Below, piece by piece: positions 34,158-44,262 of a DNA stretch of 64,000 bases (position 1 is its first letter; each line of letters begins with the position of its first letter). A model generated the notes under the pieces. The model saw only the letters and a list, made by a program, of their open reading frames with translations, was not told the DNA's origin and searched no databases. A program made the translations under genes and the position numbers. The stretch is from CALXVA01 sp944392465 (GTDB lineage: Bacteria; Bacillota; Clostridia; TANB77; CAG-508): NCBI GenBank assembly GCA_963931155.1, contig OZ006978.1, positions 1,302,001 to 1,366,000 of the forward strand, read 5' to 3'.

Positions 34158-35450
34158 ATGAAAATATTAATGTTAACCTGGGAGTATCCACCAAGAATAG
34201 TTGGAGGAATAGCTAGAGTTGTGCATGATTTATCAAAAAGATTAATAAAAGATGGTCATGAAGTAACAGTAGTAACATATAAAGATGGAAATGTGCCATA
34301 TTATGAAAATGATAAGGGTGTTGATGTATATAGAGTAGATAACTATATGATTCATCCTAATAATTTTATAGATTGGATATTACAACTTAATTTTAATTTG
34401 GCTTCAAAAGCATCAGAAATAATAAATAAAAATGGAAAATTTGATGTAATACATGCACATGATTGGTTAGTGGCAAATGCTGCAAAAACATTAAAAAATG
34501 CATATGATATTCCACTTGTTTCTACAATTCATGCAACGGAATCGGGAAGAAATGCAGGAATTCATGATGAAACACAAAGATATATAAATGATACAGAATG
34601 GCTTTTAACATATGAGTCTACAGAAGTTATTGTTAATAGCAATTATATGAAAGGACATGTACAAGGATTATTTGGACTTCCTTTTGATAAAATAAATGTA
34701 GTACCAAACGGAATTAATTTAAATAACTTTAATGGAATAGATAGAGATTATGATTTTAGAAGACAATATGCAATGGATAATGAAAAAATCATACTTTATT
34801 TAGGTAGATTAGTATATGAAAAAGGAGTACAACATTTAATTTCAGCTATGCCAAAAATACTTTCAAATTATCATGATGCTAAATTGATAATAGCTGGAAA
34901 AGGTGGAATGTTAGATGAATTAAAAGCACAAGCAAACAATATGGGGCTTTCAAATAAGGTGTATTTTACAGGTTATTTAAGTGGAAAACAAGTTCAAAAA
35001 ATGTATAAATGTGCAGATGTTGCTGTATTTCCAAGTACATATGAACCATTTGGAATAGTTGCCTTAGAAGCAATGCTTGCTGGTGTACCTACAGTTGTAT
35101 CTGATATAGGTGGACTAAATGAAATAGTAGATCATAGAGTTAATGGAATGAAGAGTTATGCAGGAAATCCAAATTCAATTGCTGATTCTGTTTTAAGCTT
35201 ATTATTTGATGCAGGACTTGCATCTAATTGTGCTAAGAAAGCAAAACAAAAGGTAAAAGAAGAATATAATTGGAATAAAATTGCACAAGATACTCATTAT
35301 ATATATGAAAAAGCTATATGTAAGACAATGGCACAAAGACAAGCTGAACAAATGGCACAAGAAAAAGCTAAGAAAACAACTAAAGCTAAAAATACAGAAA
35401 AAGAAATTACAAATTTATTAAGTTTCAAAAAGAAACATGCATATGCATAA
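34158..35450 (+). CDS. Family 4 glycosyltransferase
   Basis: 430 residues. Two Rossmann domains of the GT-B fold: N-terminal TWEYPPRIVGGIARVVHDL with the Gly-rich loop, and C-terminal YLGRLVYEKGVQHLISA, AGKGGMLDEL and the EPFGIVALEAMLAG motif that holds the sugar nucleotide (Glu-x7-Glu). Similar proteins are annotated as glycogen synthase-like or as lipid/cell-wall glycosyltransferases; the acceptor is unknown. A basic Lys/Ala/Gln-rich helical tail (about 395-430) is added to the core. Start 34158 (ATG, nine bases after GGGG) is preferred to TTG at 34152. A ylbF gene follows by 33 bases. Confidence 0.92.
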   Translation: MKILMLTWEYPPRIVGGIARVVHDLSKRLIKDGHEVTVVTYKDGNVPYYENDKGVDVYRVDNYMIHPNNFIDWILQLNFNLASKASEIINKNGKFDVIHAHDWLVANAAKTLKNAYDIPLVSTIHATESGRNAGIHDETQRYINDTEWLLTYESTEVIVNSNYMKGHVQGLFGLPFDKINVVPNGINLNNFNGIDRDYDFRRQYAMDNEKIILYLGRLVYEKGVQHLISAMPKILSNYHDAKLIIAGKGGMLDELKAQANNMGLSNKVYFTGYLSGKQVQKMYKCADVAVFPSTYEPFGIVALEAMLAGVPTVVSDIGGLNEIVDHRVNGMKSYAGNPNSIADSVLSLLFDAGLASNCAKKAKQKVKEEYNWNKIAQDTHYIYEKAICKTMAQRQAEQMAQEKAKKTTKAKNTEKEITNLLSFKKKHAYA

Positions 35451-35483
35451 AAACGATATAAACATAAGGAAGGTAGAAAATAG

Positions 35484-35825
35484 ATGAATGTATATGATAC
35501 AGCAAATAGATTAGCTTATGAAATTCAAGAGTCAGATGAATATAAGCAATACAAAAAACTAAAAGATAGTGTAATGTCAGATAATGCAAAAAAGAATAAA
35601 ATAGAAGAATTTGAAAAATTAAGATATGATGTTCAACTAATGGCTTATACAGGAGAAAATAATGATGAAGAAAAACAAGAAAAAACAAAAAAATTAGAAG
35701 AAATGTATAGAATGTTAGTTGAGGATAAACAAGTAAAAGAATATTTTGATTTAGAAGTGAAATTTAACGTCATGATAGCAGATGTAAACAAGATAATAGC
35801 AGAGGCAATACGAGACGTACTATAA
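35484..35825 (+). CDS. YlbF/YmcA family protein
   Basis: 113 residues, all helical: MNVYDTANRLAYEIQESDEYK, then LRYDVQLMAYTG and FDLEVKFNVMIADVNKII. In Bacillus, YlbF, YmcA and YaaT form a complex that affects RNase Y and Spo0A phosphorylation, so a role in RNA turnover or development is possible. The sequence fits the family; which paralogue it is cannot be told. Cotranscribed with the glycosyltransferase gene and ended by a strong terminator. Confidence 0.85.
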   Translation: MNVYDTANRLAYEIQESDEYKQYKKLKDSVMSDNAKKNKIEEFEKLRYDVQLMAYTGENNDEEKQEKTKKLEEMYRMLVEDKQVKEYFDLEVKFNVMIADVNKIIAEAIRDVL

Positions 35826-35883
35826 AACTATTTTAATTTGGTCGAATATATAAATTTTATTATATATTGAACATATTGTTAGG

Positions 35884-35922
35884 AGCTTTTGATATGTATT
35901 TAATGCATATCAAAAGCTTTTA
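35884..35922 (+). terminator. Intrinsic terminator after ylbF
   Basis: AGCTTTTGATATG pairs with CATATCAAAAGCT around a short loop, then TTTTAA. Confidence 0.85.
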
Positions 35923-35987
35923 ACGTTTAAAAATATATAACATAAGAACAAATAAAATATTTTATAAGAAAAAGAGAGGAGAAATAA

Positions 35988-36755
35988 ATGTTGTACTATA
36001 TTTTTACAATTGTATTTTGCATAATTGCAATAATTACATTAAAAATTGGATTTAACATAAAATTAAAAGATGTAAAACAAATAAAAGAATTAGGATATGA
36101 TAAGAACTTAAACAATATTGCAAACAAATTTCCAGAAAATAAAGAAATATGTGAAAAAATATTAAAAAAATTAGGAAATAAAACAGTAAAGGTTGAAGAA
36201 AACAAAGAGTCAAAGGCAAGCTTGTATATAGCAGTAACAAATAAAATAATTATTGCAAATATAAAAGATACTTTTACAAGGATACAAACAATAGCGCATG
36301 AATGTTTACATTCTGTGCAAAATAGAAAAATTTTATTATTTAATTTTATTTTTTCAAATATTTATATTATATATTTTGTAGCATCTTTAATATTAATATT
36401 TTTTAGAGTTGGGGAAAAATATTTTAATACATATATGTATATACAAATATATTATATATTAACATTGATATATATAGGAATAAGAACATATTTAGAAAAT
36501 GAAGCAATGAGTAAGGCAATGTATGTGGCTAAGGAGTATATGGAAGAATATAAAGTTACAAAAGACCAATGTGAAGCAAATAAAAATATGAAGGCTAGTG
36601 AAAAAAATAAAAGTGAAATTAAAAGTGAAGATATACAAAAGCTTGTAAAAGGTTTTGTAGAAATAAATAGGGTAGGAATACCATTTACAAATTTTTATTT
36701 AATAACACTTTGCTTATTAAAAATAATATTGTTATGTGTTGTTGGATTGATTTAA
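35988..36755 (+). CDS. Membrane zinc metallopeptidase-like protein
   Basis: 255 residues. Membrane segments at about 2-20, 112-130, 140-165 and 235-255 surround a soluble part with IAHECLHSVQ, an HExxH zinc motif (about 104-108). A possible third ligand is a Glu in YLENEAMSKA, as in YugP-type neutral peptidases. It differs from YugP in the short sequence after the motif, so the subfamily is uncertain. Start 35988 behind GAGGAG. Single-gene unit with a terminator after it. Confidence 0.7.
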   Translation: MLYYIFTIVFCIIAIITLKIGFNIKLKDVKQIKELGYDKNLNNIANKFPENKEICEKILKKLGNKTVKVEENKESKASLYIAVTNKIIIANIKDTFTRIQTIAHECLHSVQNRKILLFNFIFSNIYIIYFVASLILIFFRVGEKYFNTYMYIQIYYILTLIYIGIRTYLENEAMSKAMYVAKEYMEEYKVTKDQCEANKNMKASEKNKSEIKSEDIQKLVKGFVEINRVGIPFTNFYLITLCLLKIILLCVVGLI

Positions 36756-36781
36756 ATTATAATGATATTAATTGGAAAAAC

Positions 36782-36808
36782 TGACCATGTTTAGTGGTCA
36801 ATTTTTTT
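36782..36808 (+). terminator. Terminator after the metallopeptidase gene
   Basis: TGACCA pairs with TGGTCA around a 7-nt loop, then A and T7. Confidence 0.85.
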
Positions 36809-36880
36809 ATATTTTACCCCTTTAAAAAAAACATAATTTGTAGTAAAATATATAGTATATTGTGTTTTAAGGAGTTTTTA

Positions 36881-38566
36881 ATGAATAAAAAGTGGGAATG
36901 TTATGAAGTTGATGAAGAAAAAGTTAAAGAATTAGCACAAAAATTAAATATAAATGAATTATTAGCAAAAATTTTAGTGAATAAAAATCTTACTGAAAAG
37001 AAAGATATTGAATTATTTACTAATCCTACAAGAAAAGATTTTCTAGATCCGTTTTTAATGCCAGATATGGAAATTGCAGTAGAAAGAATTTTAAAAGCTA
37101 TAAAAAGTAAAGAAAGTATTATAATTTATGGCGATTATGATGCAGATGGAATAACAAGTATAACTGTTCTTAAAAGCTATTTAGAAGAAAGAGGGTTAGA
37201 AGTAGCATCATATATACCAAACAGGTTAGATGAAGGGTATGGTTTAAATAATAAAGCAATAGAGAAAATATATAATGATGGATATAGACTAATGATTACA
37301 GTAGACTGTGGGATAACAGGAATTGATGAAATAAATTATGCAAGTTCTTTAGGAATAGAAACTATAATTACAGACCATCATGAACCAGCAGAAAAAATAC
37401 CAAACGCAATTGCAGTAGTTGATGCAAAAAGAAAAGATAATCAATATCCATTTAATCAATTAGCGGGAGTAGGTGTTGTATTTAAATTAATTCAAGCAAT
37501 ATCTATAAAGCTTGGTTTAGAAGAAAAAGAATACTTAAAATATTTAGATATTGTATGTATTGGAACAATATCTGACATAGTTCCATTAGTAGATGAAAAT
37601 AGAATAATTGCTAAATTAGGATTAAAACTAGTAGCTCAAACTAGAAATATTGGGCTAAAGGCGTTGTTAGAGATAATAGGATTTAAAAAAATTGATTCTG
37701 GAGCGGTATCATTTGGAATTGCCCCAAGGATAAATGCATGTGGTAGAATGGGAAATGAACAATTGGCTTTAGATTTATTTCTTTGCAAAGATTACGAATT
37801 AGCAAAAAGATTAGCAATGAAATTAAATGAATATAATGTGGAAAGACAAGCTATAGAAAAAAATATTTTCGATGAAGTAGTAGAAAATATAGAAAAAAGT
37901 GAGAAAGAAAATAGCTGTATAATTATAGGAAATGAAGGATGGCACCATGGAATTATAGGTATTGTTGCTTCAAAAGTAACAGAAATGTATTTTAAACCAT
38001 CTATTTTGGTTTGCTTTGAAGATGGTATTGGAAAAGGTTCTGGAAGAAGTATACCAGGATTTGATTTACATGAAGCTTTAATGAATTGTTCAAACAAACT
38101 AGAAAAATTTGGTGGACATGCAATGGCTGTGGGTGTCACTTTAAAACAAGAAAATTTTGATGAATTCAAAAAAGAATTAGAAACATACGCAAAAAAATGT
38201 GAAATAGATAAAATAGTACCAATAATAAATATTGATAGTGAGGTATCATTAAAAAATGTTAGTATAGAAAATGTAAAAAGCCTATCTGTATTAGAACCAT
38301 ATGGAGAAGCAAATAAAATGCCGATGTTTCTGTTAAAAAATTTAAAAATTAACTCAATAAGATCATTATCAGAAGGAAAACATTTAAAACTGACCTTAAA
38401 AGCTGATGGATTTATGGTAGATGCAATAGGTTTTAATATGGGGTGTTTATCTGAGGAATATTTATTAGATGATAAAGTAGATGTAGTAGGAAATTTAGAT
38501 ATAAATTCATTTAATGGAAATGAAAATGTACAAATTATAATAAAGGATATAAGAAAATCATACTAA
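36881..38566 (+). CDS. recJ: Single-stranded-DNA-specific exonuclease RecJ
   Basis: 561 residues. RecJ degrades 5' ended single strands in recombination and repair. The DHH phosphoesterase motifs are YGDYDADGITS, VDCGITG and TDHHEPAE; the DHHA1 region has GKGSGRSIPGFDLHEAL and KFGGHAMAVG; an OB-like domain ends the protein. Start 36881 behind AAGGAG; a longer frame from 36794 lies across the preceding terminator and is not credible. rel follows by 15 bases. Confidence 0.95.
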   Translation: MNKKWECYEVDEEKVKELAQKLNINELLAKILVNKNLTEKKDIELFTNPTRKDFLDPFLMPDMEIAVERILKAIKSKESIIIYGDYDADGITSITVLKSYLEERGLEVASYIPNRLDEGYGLNNKAIEKIYNDGYRLMITVDCGITGIDEINYASSLGIETIITDHHEPAEKIPNAIAVVDAKRKDNQYPFNQLAGVGVVFKLIQAISIKLGLEEKEYLKYLDIVCIGTISDIVPLVDENRIIAKLGLKLVAQTRNIGLKALLEIIGFKKIDSGAVSFGIAPRINACGRMGNEQLALDLFLCKDYELAKRLAMKLNEYNVERQAIEKNIFDEVVENIEKSEKENSCIIIGNEGWHHGIIGIVASKVTEMYFKPSILVCFEDGIGKGSGRSIPGFDLHEALMNCSNKLEKFGGHAMAVGVTLKQENFDEFKKELETYAKKCEIDKIVPIINIDSEVSLKNVSIENVKSLSVLEPYGEANKMPMFLLKNLKINSIRSLSEGKHLKLTLKADGFMVDAIGFNMGCLSEEYLLDDKVDVVGNLDINSFNGNENVQIIIKDIRKSY

Positions 38567-38581
38567 AGGAGGGAAAAACGT

Positions 38582-40780
38582 ATGTCAGAATATAAAAATA
38601 AAAAAATTGAAGATGTAATAGCAGTGGTGAAAAAGAAGAAAGGAAGACGTGATACAAAATTAATACAACGAGCTTATGATTATGCAAATGCAAAACATGG
38701 AGACCAAAAAAGAAAATCTGGAGAACCATATATAATTCACCCATTGCAAGTATCTTATATTTTAGCTGACTTAGGTATGGACGACAACACTATTTGTGCT
38801 GCACTTTTACATGATGTTTTAGAAGATACTGATACTACATACGATGATTTAGTAAAAGAATTCAACCAAGAAGTTGCATATATGGTAGATGGTGTTACAA
38901 AGCTTAGTAAGTTGCAATATGCAAGTGTTGAAGAACAACAAGTTGAAAACTACAGAAAAATGTTTTTGGCAATGGGAAAAGACATACGTGTAATCCTAAT
39001 TAAACTTGCGGACAGACTTCATAATATGAGAACTTTAAAATATTTATCTAGAGATAGGCAAATAGCAAATGCTAAAGAAACAATGGAACTTTATGCACCA
39101 CTAGCAAATAGACTAGGTGTATATTCATTAAAATGGGAACTTGAGGATTTATCATTTAAATATTTATATCCAGAAGAGTATAGAGAACTAGTAGAAGGTA
39201 TAAATAAAAAAAGAGAAGAAAGACTTAAATTTATAGAGCAAATAATGGATCAAATAAGAGAAGAACTAAGAAATCAAAAAATAGATGCAGAAGTAACAGG
39301 AAGAGCAAAGCATTTATATAGTATATATAGAAAAATGAAAAGAGATAATAAAACATTGGATCAAATATATGATTTATTTGCATTAAGAATATTGGTAAAC
39401 TCAGTAAAGGACTGTTATGCAGCACTTGGGGTAGTACATGATTTATATAATCCAATGCCAGGAAGATTTAAAGACTATATTGCTGTGCCAAAACCAAATA
39501 TGTACCAATCATTACATACAACTCTAATAGGTCCAAAAGGAACACCATTTGAAGTACAAATTCGTACATGGGATATGCATAGAGTTGCAGAATATGGTAT
39601 TGCTGCACATTGGGCATATAAAGAGTCTAGCTTTTTTAGTGGAAGAAAATCAAATGTAAAAGTACAAGATGATAAATTAGCATGGGTAAGAGAAACCTTG
39701 GAATGGCAAAGCGAAATGCAAGATCCAGATGAATTTATGTCTACCTTAAAGAAAGAATTATTTGTAGACGAAGTATATATTTTTACACCAAAAGGTGCAA
39801 TAAAAGTACTTCCAAAAGGATCAACACCAATAGACTTTGCATATCAAATACACGAACAAATAGGACATAAAATGGTTGGCTGTAAAATAAATAGTAAAAT
39901 GATGCCAATTACAACAAAACTAAAAAATGGTGATATAGTTGAAATAATAACATCAGACCAATCAAAAGGACCAAGTAGAGATTGGCTAAAATTTGTAAAA
40001 AGCTCAAGAGCGAGAAATAAAATATTAGGTTGGTTTAAGAAAAATCAAAGAGAAGAAAATATAGAAAAAGGAAAAGACATAATAGAAAGAGAACTAAAGA
40101 AGATTGGTGTAAAACATGATGATTTATTTAAAAATGAATTTGTACAGCCGGCATTAAACAGATATAAATATAATAGCTTAGATGATATGTATGCAAGTGT
40201 TGGATTTGGCTCAATATCTGCAGGAAAAATTATATCTAGAATGTTAGAAGAGTATAGAAAAGTCCATAAAGAAGATGATATAGAAAAAACACTACAAGAA
40301 TTATCAAAAGAAAAAGTGCATAGAGAAAAACCATCATCAAATGGTGTTATAGTAAAAGGAATAGACAACTGTTTAGTAAAACTATCAAGATGCTGTAATC
40401 CAGTACCAGGAGACGAGATAATAGGATATATAACAAGAGGAAGAGGGGTATCTGTACATAGAACAGACTGTGTAAATGCAAAAAATCTATTATCAGACGG
40501 AAACAGAATAATAGATGTATACTGGAGCAACCAAAAAACAACATATAGTGTAGACATAGAAATATATGCAAATGACAGATCAGGACTTTTAGCAGACATA
40601 ATAAATGTATTAGGAAATACAAAATGCAAATTACAAGCAGTAAATTCAAAAGCAAACAAAGAAAAAATTGCAATTACTGAAGTTACAGTAGAAGTAGAAA
40701 ATATAGAACAACTAAACCAAGTATTAAAAGCATTAAGAAAAGTAGATAGTGTATACGAAGTAAAAAGAAAGAAACAATAA
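38582..40780 (+). CDS. rel: Bifunctional (p)ppGpp synthetase/hydrolase Rel
   Basis: 732 residues, full length. Rel makes and degrades the alarmone (p)ppGpp in response to amino-acid starvation. The HD hydrolase domain has His53 (YIIHPLQ) and LLHDVLEDTD (HD at 77-78); the synthetase domain has FALRILVNS, KDYIAVPKPNMYQSLHT and EVQIRTWDMHRVAEYG; TGS (about 390-450) and C-terminal ACT domains are present. Both active sites look intact. The window also has a second synthetase and a stand-alone HD protein at 55-57 kb. Part of the recJ-rel-MBL-hisS cluster. Confidence 0.97.
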   Translation: MSEYKNKKIEDVIAVVKKKKGRRDTKLIQRAYDYANAKHGDQKRKSGEPYIIHPLQVSYILADLGMDDNTICAALLHDVLEDTDTTYDDLVKEFNQEVAYMVDGVTKLSKLQYASVEEQQVENYRKMFLAMGKDIRVILIKLADRLHNMRTLKYLSRDRQIANAKETMELYAPLANRLGVYSLKWELEDLSFKYLYPEEYRELVEGINKKREERLKFIEQIMDQIREELRNQKIDAEVTGRAKHLYSIYRKMKRDNKTLDQIYDLFALRILVNSVKDCYAALGVVHDLYNPMPGRFKDYIAVPKPNMYQSLHTTLIGPKGTPFEVQIRTWDMHRVAEYGIAAHWAYKESSFFSGRKSNVKVQDDKLAWVRETLEWQSEMQDPDEFMSTLKKELFVDEVYIFTPKGAIKVLPKGSTPIDFAYQIHEQIGHKMVGCKINSKMMPITTKLKNGDIVEIITSDQSKGPSRDWLKFVKSSRARNKILGWFKKNQREENIEKGKDIIERELKKIGVKHDDLFKNEFVQPALNRYKYNSLDDMYASVGFGSISAGKIISRMLEEYRKVHKEDDIEKTLQELSKEKVHREKPSSNGVIVKGIDNCLVKLSRCCNPVPGDEIIGYITRGRGVSVHRTDCVNAKNLLSDGNRIIDVYWSNQKTTYSVDIEIYANDRSGLLADIINVLGNTKCKLQAVNSKANKEKIAITEVTVEVENIEQLNQVLKALRKVDSVYEVKRKKQ

Positions 40781-40795
40781 AAACAGGAGAGAAAC

Positions 40796-41446
40796 ATGAT
40801 TTTAAAAGAATTAAGAGTACAATCAGATTTTGAAAATATAATTACAAATTGTTATATAGTTGAAGATGAAAAAACAAAAGAAACAATGGTTATAGATCCA
40901 GGAGGAGAATCAGAAAAAATTATAGATCTATTACAGATTTTAGGCTCAAAGGTTAAATATATTTATTTAACACATTGTCATGGTGACCATATAGGAGCTG
41001 TAGAAGAAGTAAAAAATAAAAAAGGCGGAAAAATACTTATCCATGCAGAAGATTATGAAGGATTAAAGAATCCAGAAATTAATCTTACTGGTGTTGTTTC
41101 AGAAAATAGAAAAAGTATAGAAGCGGATTCTAGAGTAAATGATGGAGATACAATTCATATAGGAGACTTAGAGTTTAAAGTAATACATACTCCTGGGCAC
41201 ACAAAAGGTGGAAGTAGTTTATATTGTGAGAAAGAAAATATGTTATTTTCTGGAGACACAATGTTTAAAACAATGTGGGGAAGAACAGACCTTCCAACCG
41301 GTAGTTTCCCAGCTATAATACAATCAATTAGTAATAGATTACTAGTTTTACCAGACGATACTATTGTATATCCAGGACATGGTGCTTCTACAAGAATTAA
41401 AGAAGAAGAACCAATCTATTATAACTTAATGCCAGGCGAAGAATAA
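40796..41446 (+). CDS. MBL-fold metallo-hydrolase (glyoxalase II-like)
   Basis: 216 residues. The metal motif THCHGDHIG (His-x-His-x-Asp-His) lies at about 61-66, with further ligands in HTPGHTKG and SGDTMF and the C-terminal YPGHG. Such proteins between rel and hisS are common in clostridia; many act on thioesters, but the substrate here is unknown. Ribosome site CAGGAG, 15 bases after rel. Confidence 0.92.
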   Translation: MILKELRVQSDFENIITNCYIVEDEKTKETMVIDPGGESEKIIDLLQILGSKVKYIYLTHCHGDHIGAVEEVKNKKGGKILIHAEDYEGLKNPEINLTGVVSENRKSIEADSRVNDGDTIHIGDLEFKVIHTPGHTKGGSSLYCEKENMLFSGDTMFKTMWGRTDLPTGSFPAIIQSISNRLLVLPDDTIVYPGHGASTRIKEEEPIYYNLMPGEE

Positions 41447-41551
41447 GATAGTTAATAATAAATAAAATATTGAAAAAGGATAATAAATAAATTATTAAAA
41501 AAATCACAATTATTAAAGTAGAGTAATCTTAAAATATAGGAGGACAAAGTT

Positions 41552-42859
41552 ATGAGAGTAGAACCACGAACATTACCGGGATTTATGGAACTTTTGCCAA
41601 ACGACCAAATACAATTTAATTCTATGATGGATAAAATAAGAGCATCATATGAAAAATTTGGATTTCTTCCATTAGATACACCTATAGTTGAAATGGCAGA
41701 TGTACTTTTAGCGAAAGCTGGTGGAGAAACAGAGAAGCAAATATATCGTTTTAATAAAGGAGATAATGACTTGGCACTACGTTTTGATTTAACAGTACCA
41801 CTTGCTAAATATGTATGCCAGTATTATAACGATATTAGTTTCCCTTTTAAAAGATATCAAATAGGAAAAGTATATAGAGGTGAAAGACCACAAAAAGGCA
41901 GATATAGAGAGTTTTATCAATGTGATATAGACATAATTGGAGATGGCGAATTAAGTTTAATAAATGATGCAGAAATGCCAAGTGTTATTTATACTACAAT
42001 AAAAGAATTAGGATTTGATGATTTTACAATTAGGATAAATAATAGAAAAATATTAAATGGATTATTTGCAGAACTAGATTTAGAAAAAGAATCTGTAGAA
42101 ATAATGAGAATTATTGATAAATTAGAAAAAATAGGAAAAGAAAATGTAGTTAAATGCTTAGAAGATTTAAAAATAGAAACAAGCAAAATAGAAAAAGTAA
42201 TGGAATTTTTGAAAATAGATGGAGACACAGATACTAAACTAGAAAAATTAAGTAAGTTAGATTTTTCTAATAAGCTATTTAATGAAGGAGTAACTGAGCT
42301 TAAAGAGGTAATTAAGAATGTAAGATTATTTGGGGTTCCAGACACACATTTTAATGTAGATCTTACGATTGCAAGGGGGTTAGACTACTATACAGGAACT
42401 GTATATGAAACATTTCTAAATGATTATAGAGAGTTAGGAAGTGTTTGTTCTGGCGGTAGATATGATAATTTGGCAGAGTATTACACAGATAAAAAGATGC
42501 CAGGTGTTGGAGTATCTATAGGACTAACTAGATTTTATTCTAAATTGCAAGAGATGGACATAATAAAAAATACTCCAAAATCGATTTCAAAAGTAATTGT
42601 TATATCTATGCTAGATAATAACGATAGAGCATTAGAAATAGGAAGTATACTTAGAGAAAATAATATAAATACAGATGTATACTTAGAAGATAAAAAGATA
42701 AAGGCAAAATTTAAATATGCGAACAGATTAAATGTTCCATATGTAGCAATAATAGGTGAAGAAGAAGAAAAAAATGGAACAGTTAGTCTTAAAAATATGG
42801 AAACAGGAGAACAAAACGAAATTAGCATAGATGAATTAATAACTATATTAAAAAAATAA
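41552..42859 (+). CDS. hisS: Histidyl-tRNA synthetase
   Basis: 435 residues. Class II enzyme: motif 2 in RGERPQKGRYREFYQCD, the histidine-binding ARGLDYYTGTVYE and motif 3 region PGVGVSIGLTRF. A C-terminal anticodon-binding domain (about 340-430) is present. The N-terminus (VEPRTLPGFMELLP) is the TLPGF variant of the family. No T-box precedes it: the 105-base gap has only a weak TTGAAA-N17-TATTAA promoter candidate and a good AGGAGG. Confidence 0.95.
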   Translation: MRVEPRTLPGFMELLPNDQIQFNSMMDKIRASYEKFGFLPLDTPIVEMADVLLAKAGGETEKQIYRFNKGDNDLALRFDLTVPLAKYVCQYYNDISFPFKRYQIGKVYRGERPQKGRYREFYQCDIDIIGDGELSLINDAEMPSVIYTTIKELGFDDFTIRINNRKILNGLFAELDLEKESVEIMRIIDKLEKIGKENVVKCLEDLKIETSKIEKVMEFLKIDGDTDTKLEKLSKLDFSNKLFNEGVTELKEVIKNVRLFGVPDTHFNVDLTIARGLDYYTGTVYETFLNDYRELGSVCSGGRYDNLAEYYTDKKMPGVGVSIGLTRFYSKLQEMDIIKNTPKSISKVIVISMLDNNDRALEIGSILRENNINTDVYLEDKKIKAKFKYANRLNVPYVAIIGEEEEKNGTVSLKNMETGEQNEISIDELITILKK

Positions 42860-42870
42860 ATAGAAAAAAT

Positions 42871-42907
42871 ATAACCTAGTTTTTAAAAGGATTAGGTTAT
42901 ATTTTTT
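42871..42907 (+). terminator. Terminator after hisS
   Basis: ATAACCTA pairs with TAGGTTAT, then ATTTTTT. Ends the recJ-rel-MBL-hisS unit. Confidence 0.88.
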
Positions 42908-42989
42908 ATGCTTTCTGAATATAAATATATATAGGAAACTTGGACAATTAGAAATTCAAAAAGTGTATCATAAGGAAGGAAAGCCAAAG

Positions 42990-44117
42990 ATGATTAATTT
43001 AGCTGTAATAGAATTAAAAGATATTATAAAATATTTAATAAAAATAACAATTATAATATTACTTGCTGTAGGACTTACAAAATTTTTCTCAAGTTTTAAA
43101 ACAAAACTAAATATAGAAAAGAATTCATTTCTTTCCTGTTTAGATGTAGTTATACCTAGCATGGGAGATATAAACAAAACTGAGCAAAGTACAAAAAAGG
43201 TAGATAAAGCAGAAATAAAACCTCTAAAAATGGTACTAGAAACTGAATTAGGACTTATTGATACATTAGAAAAAAATGGAGAAAAAACAGAAGAAAAGAA
43301 AGAGGAAAAAAATGAAAATACAGAAGAATCAAAAGACGAAAAAATTGAAGAGGCAAAAACAGGTTTAAAAACAGAAGTTATAGAAACTAATGTGCCTGAA
43401 AAATTTACCACTGAATACAATGGAGTAAAAATAAGAAACGAAACAGATAACATAAAATTAACAAAAGAAATGTTAAAACCAGATATTAGTTTAAATAATA
43501 AAAATATTATAATATATCATACACATACATGTGAAAGTTATACAAAAACAAAAAAATATACATATAAATCATCAGGAAATTTTAGAACAACAGATATAAA
43601 TTATTCAGTAGCAAGAGTGGGAACAGAACTTACAAAGTACTTAGAACACTATGGATATAACGTAATACATGATACTACACTATACGATTATCCATCATAT
43701 AGTGAATCTTATGATAGATCATTAAAAGGTGTAGCAGAATTGTTAGAAGAAAATAAAGATACAGATATTTTATTTGATATACATAGAGATGCAATAGGAG
43801 ATAGTAAATATGCACCAACAGTAAAAATAGGAGAAGAAGAAGCAGCTCAAATGATGTTTGTAATAGGAAGTAATGGAGGAGGAAGCAAGCATGATGATTG
43901 GAACAAAAATTTAAAATTTGCAGTAAAAATACAAGAAAAAGCAAATGAAATGTATCCAGGTTTATTTAAACCGATAATCTTAAGAGATAGCAGATACAAT
44001 CAACAATTAGCAGAAGGTGCAAGCATTATAGAAGTAGGAGCTACAGGAAACACACTAGAACAATGTTTAAATAGTATGAAATATTTATCAAAAGTAATAC
44101 AAGAAGTTTTGAAATAA
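42990..44117 (+). CDS. spoIIP: SpoIIP, stage II sporulation autolysin
   Basis: 375 residues. SpoIIP, with SpoIID and SpoIIM, strips peptidoglycan during forespore engulfment. A membrane anchor (about 15-35) is followed by a charged, Glu/Lys-rich linker (about 70-125) and the SpoIIP domain with IIYHTHTCESY, FDIHRDAIG and EVGATGNTLEQ. The His and Glu in these are the expected zinc and catalytic residues. The start at 42990 gives a normal N-terminus. gpr, the usual neighbour, is absent. A strong terminator follows. Confidence 0.94.
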   Translation: MINLAVIELKDIIKYLIKITIIILLAVGLTKFFSSFKTKLNIEKNSFLSCLDVVIPSMGDINKTEQSTKKVDKAEIKPLKMVLETELGLIDTLEKNGEKTEEKKEEKNENTEESKDEKIEEAKTGLKTEVIETNVPEKFTTEYNGVKIRNETDNIKLTKEMLKPDISLNNKNIIIYHTHTCESYTKTKKYTYKSSGNFRTTDINYSVARVGTELTKYLEHYGYNVIHDTTLYDYPSYSESYDRSLKGVAELLEENKDTDILFDIHRDAIGDSKYAPTVKIGEEEAAQMMFVIGSNGGGSKHDDWNKNLKFAVKIQEKANEMYPGLFKPIILRDSRYNQQLAEGASIIEVGATGNTLEQCLNSMKYLSKVIQEVLK

Positions 44118-44119
44118 TG

Positions 44120-44150
44120 TGCCATTGGGTCAGACCCCAATGGCATTTTT
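44120..44150 (+). terminator. Terminator after spoIIP
   Basis: TGCCATTGGG pairs with CCCAATGGCA around a short loop, then T5. The arm sequence recalls the palindrome after pnp. Confidence 0.9.
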
Positions 44151-44181
44151 GCCAATTTAACGAAAAATTATTTTAAATTAC

Positions 44182-44210
44182 TTGACAATTTGGCTTAAAA
44201 AAATTATAAT
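44182..44210 (+). promoter_or_regulatory. Promoter of the MarR/ABC locus
   Basis: TTGACA, 17-base spacer, TATAAT; perfect consensus, immediately before a palindromic operator. Confidence 0.88.
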
Positions 44211-44212
44211 AA

Positions 44213-44238
44213 AATATTGTTAGATACCTAACAATATT
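44213..44238 (+). promoter_or_regulatory. Palindromic operator of the MarR-type regulator
   Basis: Perfect 11-bp inverted repeat AATATTGTTAG / CTAACAATATT with a 4-bp centre, two bases past the -10. It covers the transcription start, so a bound dimer would block initiation. Autorepression by the adjacent MarR protein is inferred. Confidence 0.75.
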
Positions 44239-44262
44239 TGGGGGTGATGTAAAATAGAAAGC

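Noticed and set aside
36794..36880. N-terminal extension of RecJ from 36794
   Set aside because: It would begin inside the preceding intrinsic terminator and encodes a hydrophobic stretch absent from RecJ; ATG 36881 has AAGGAG.
40045..40797. Long minus-strand ORF of 250 codons opposite rel
   Set aside because: A shadow of the rel coding frame with Ser/Phe/Leu-rich composition; rel is complete and conserved.
41447..41551. T-box or other riboswitch before hisS
   Set aside because: No GGGTGG-type T-box sequence and no terminator stem; the gap is short and AT-rich.
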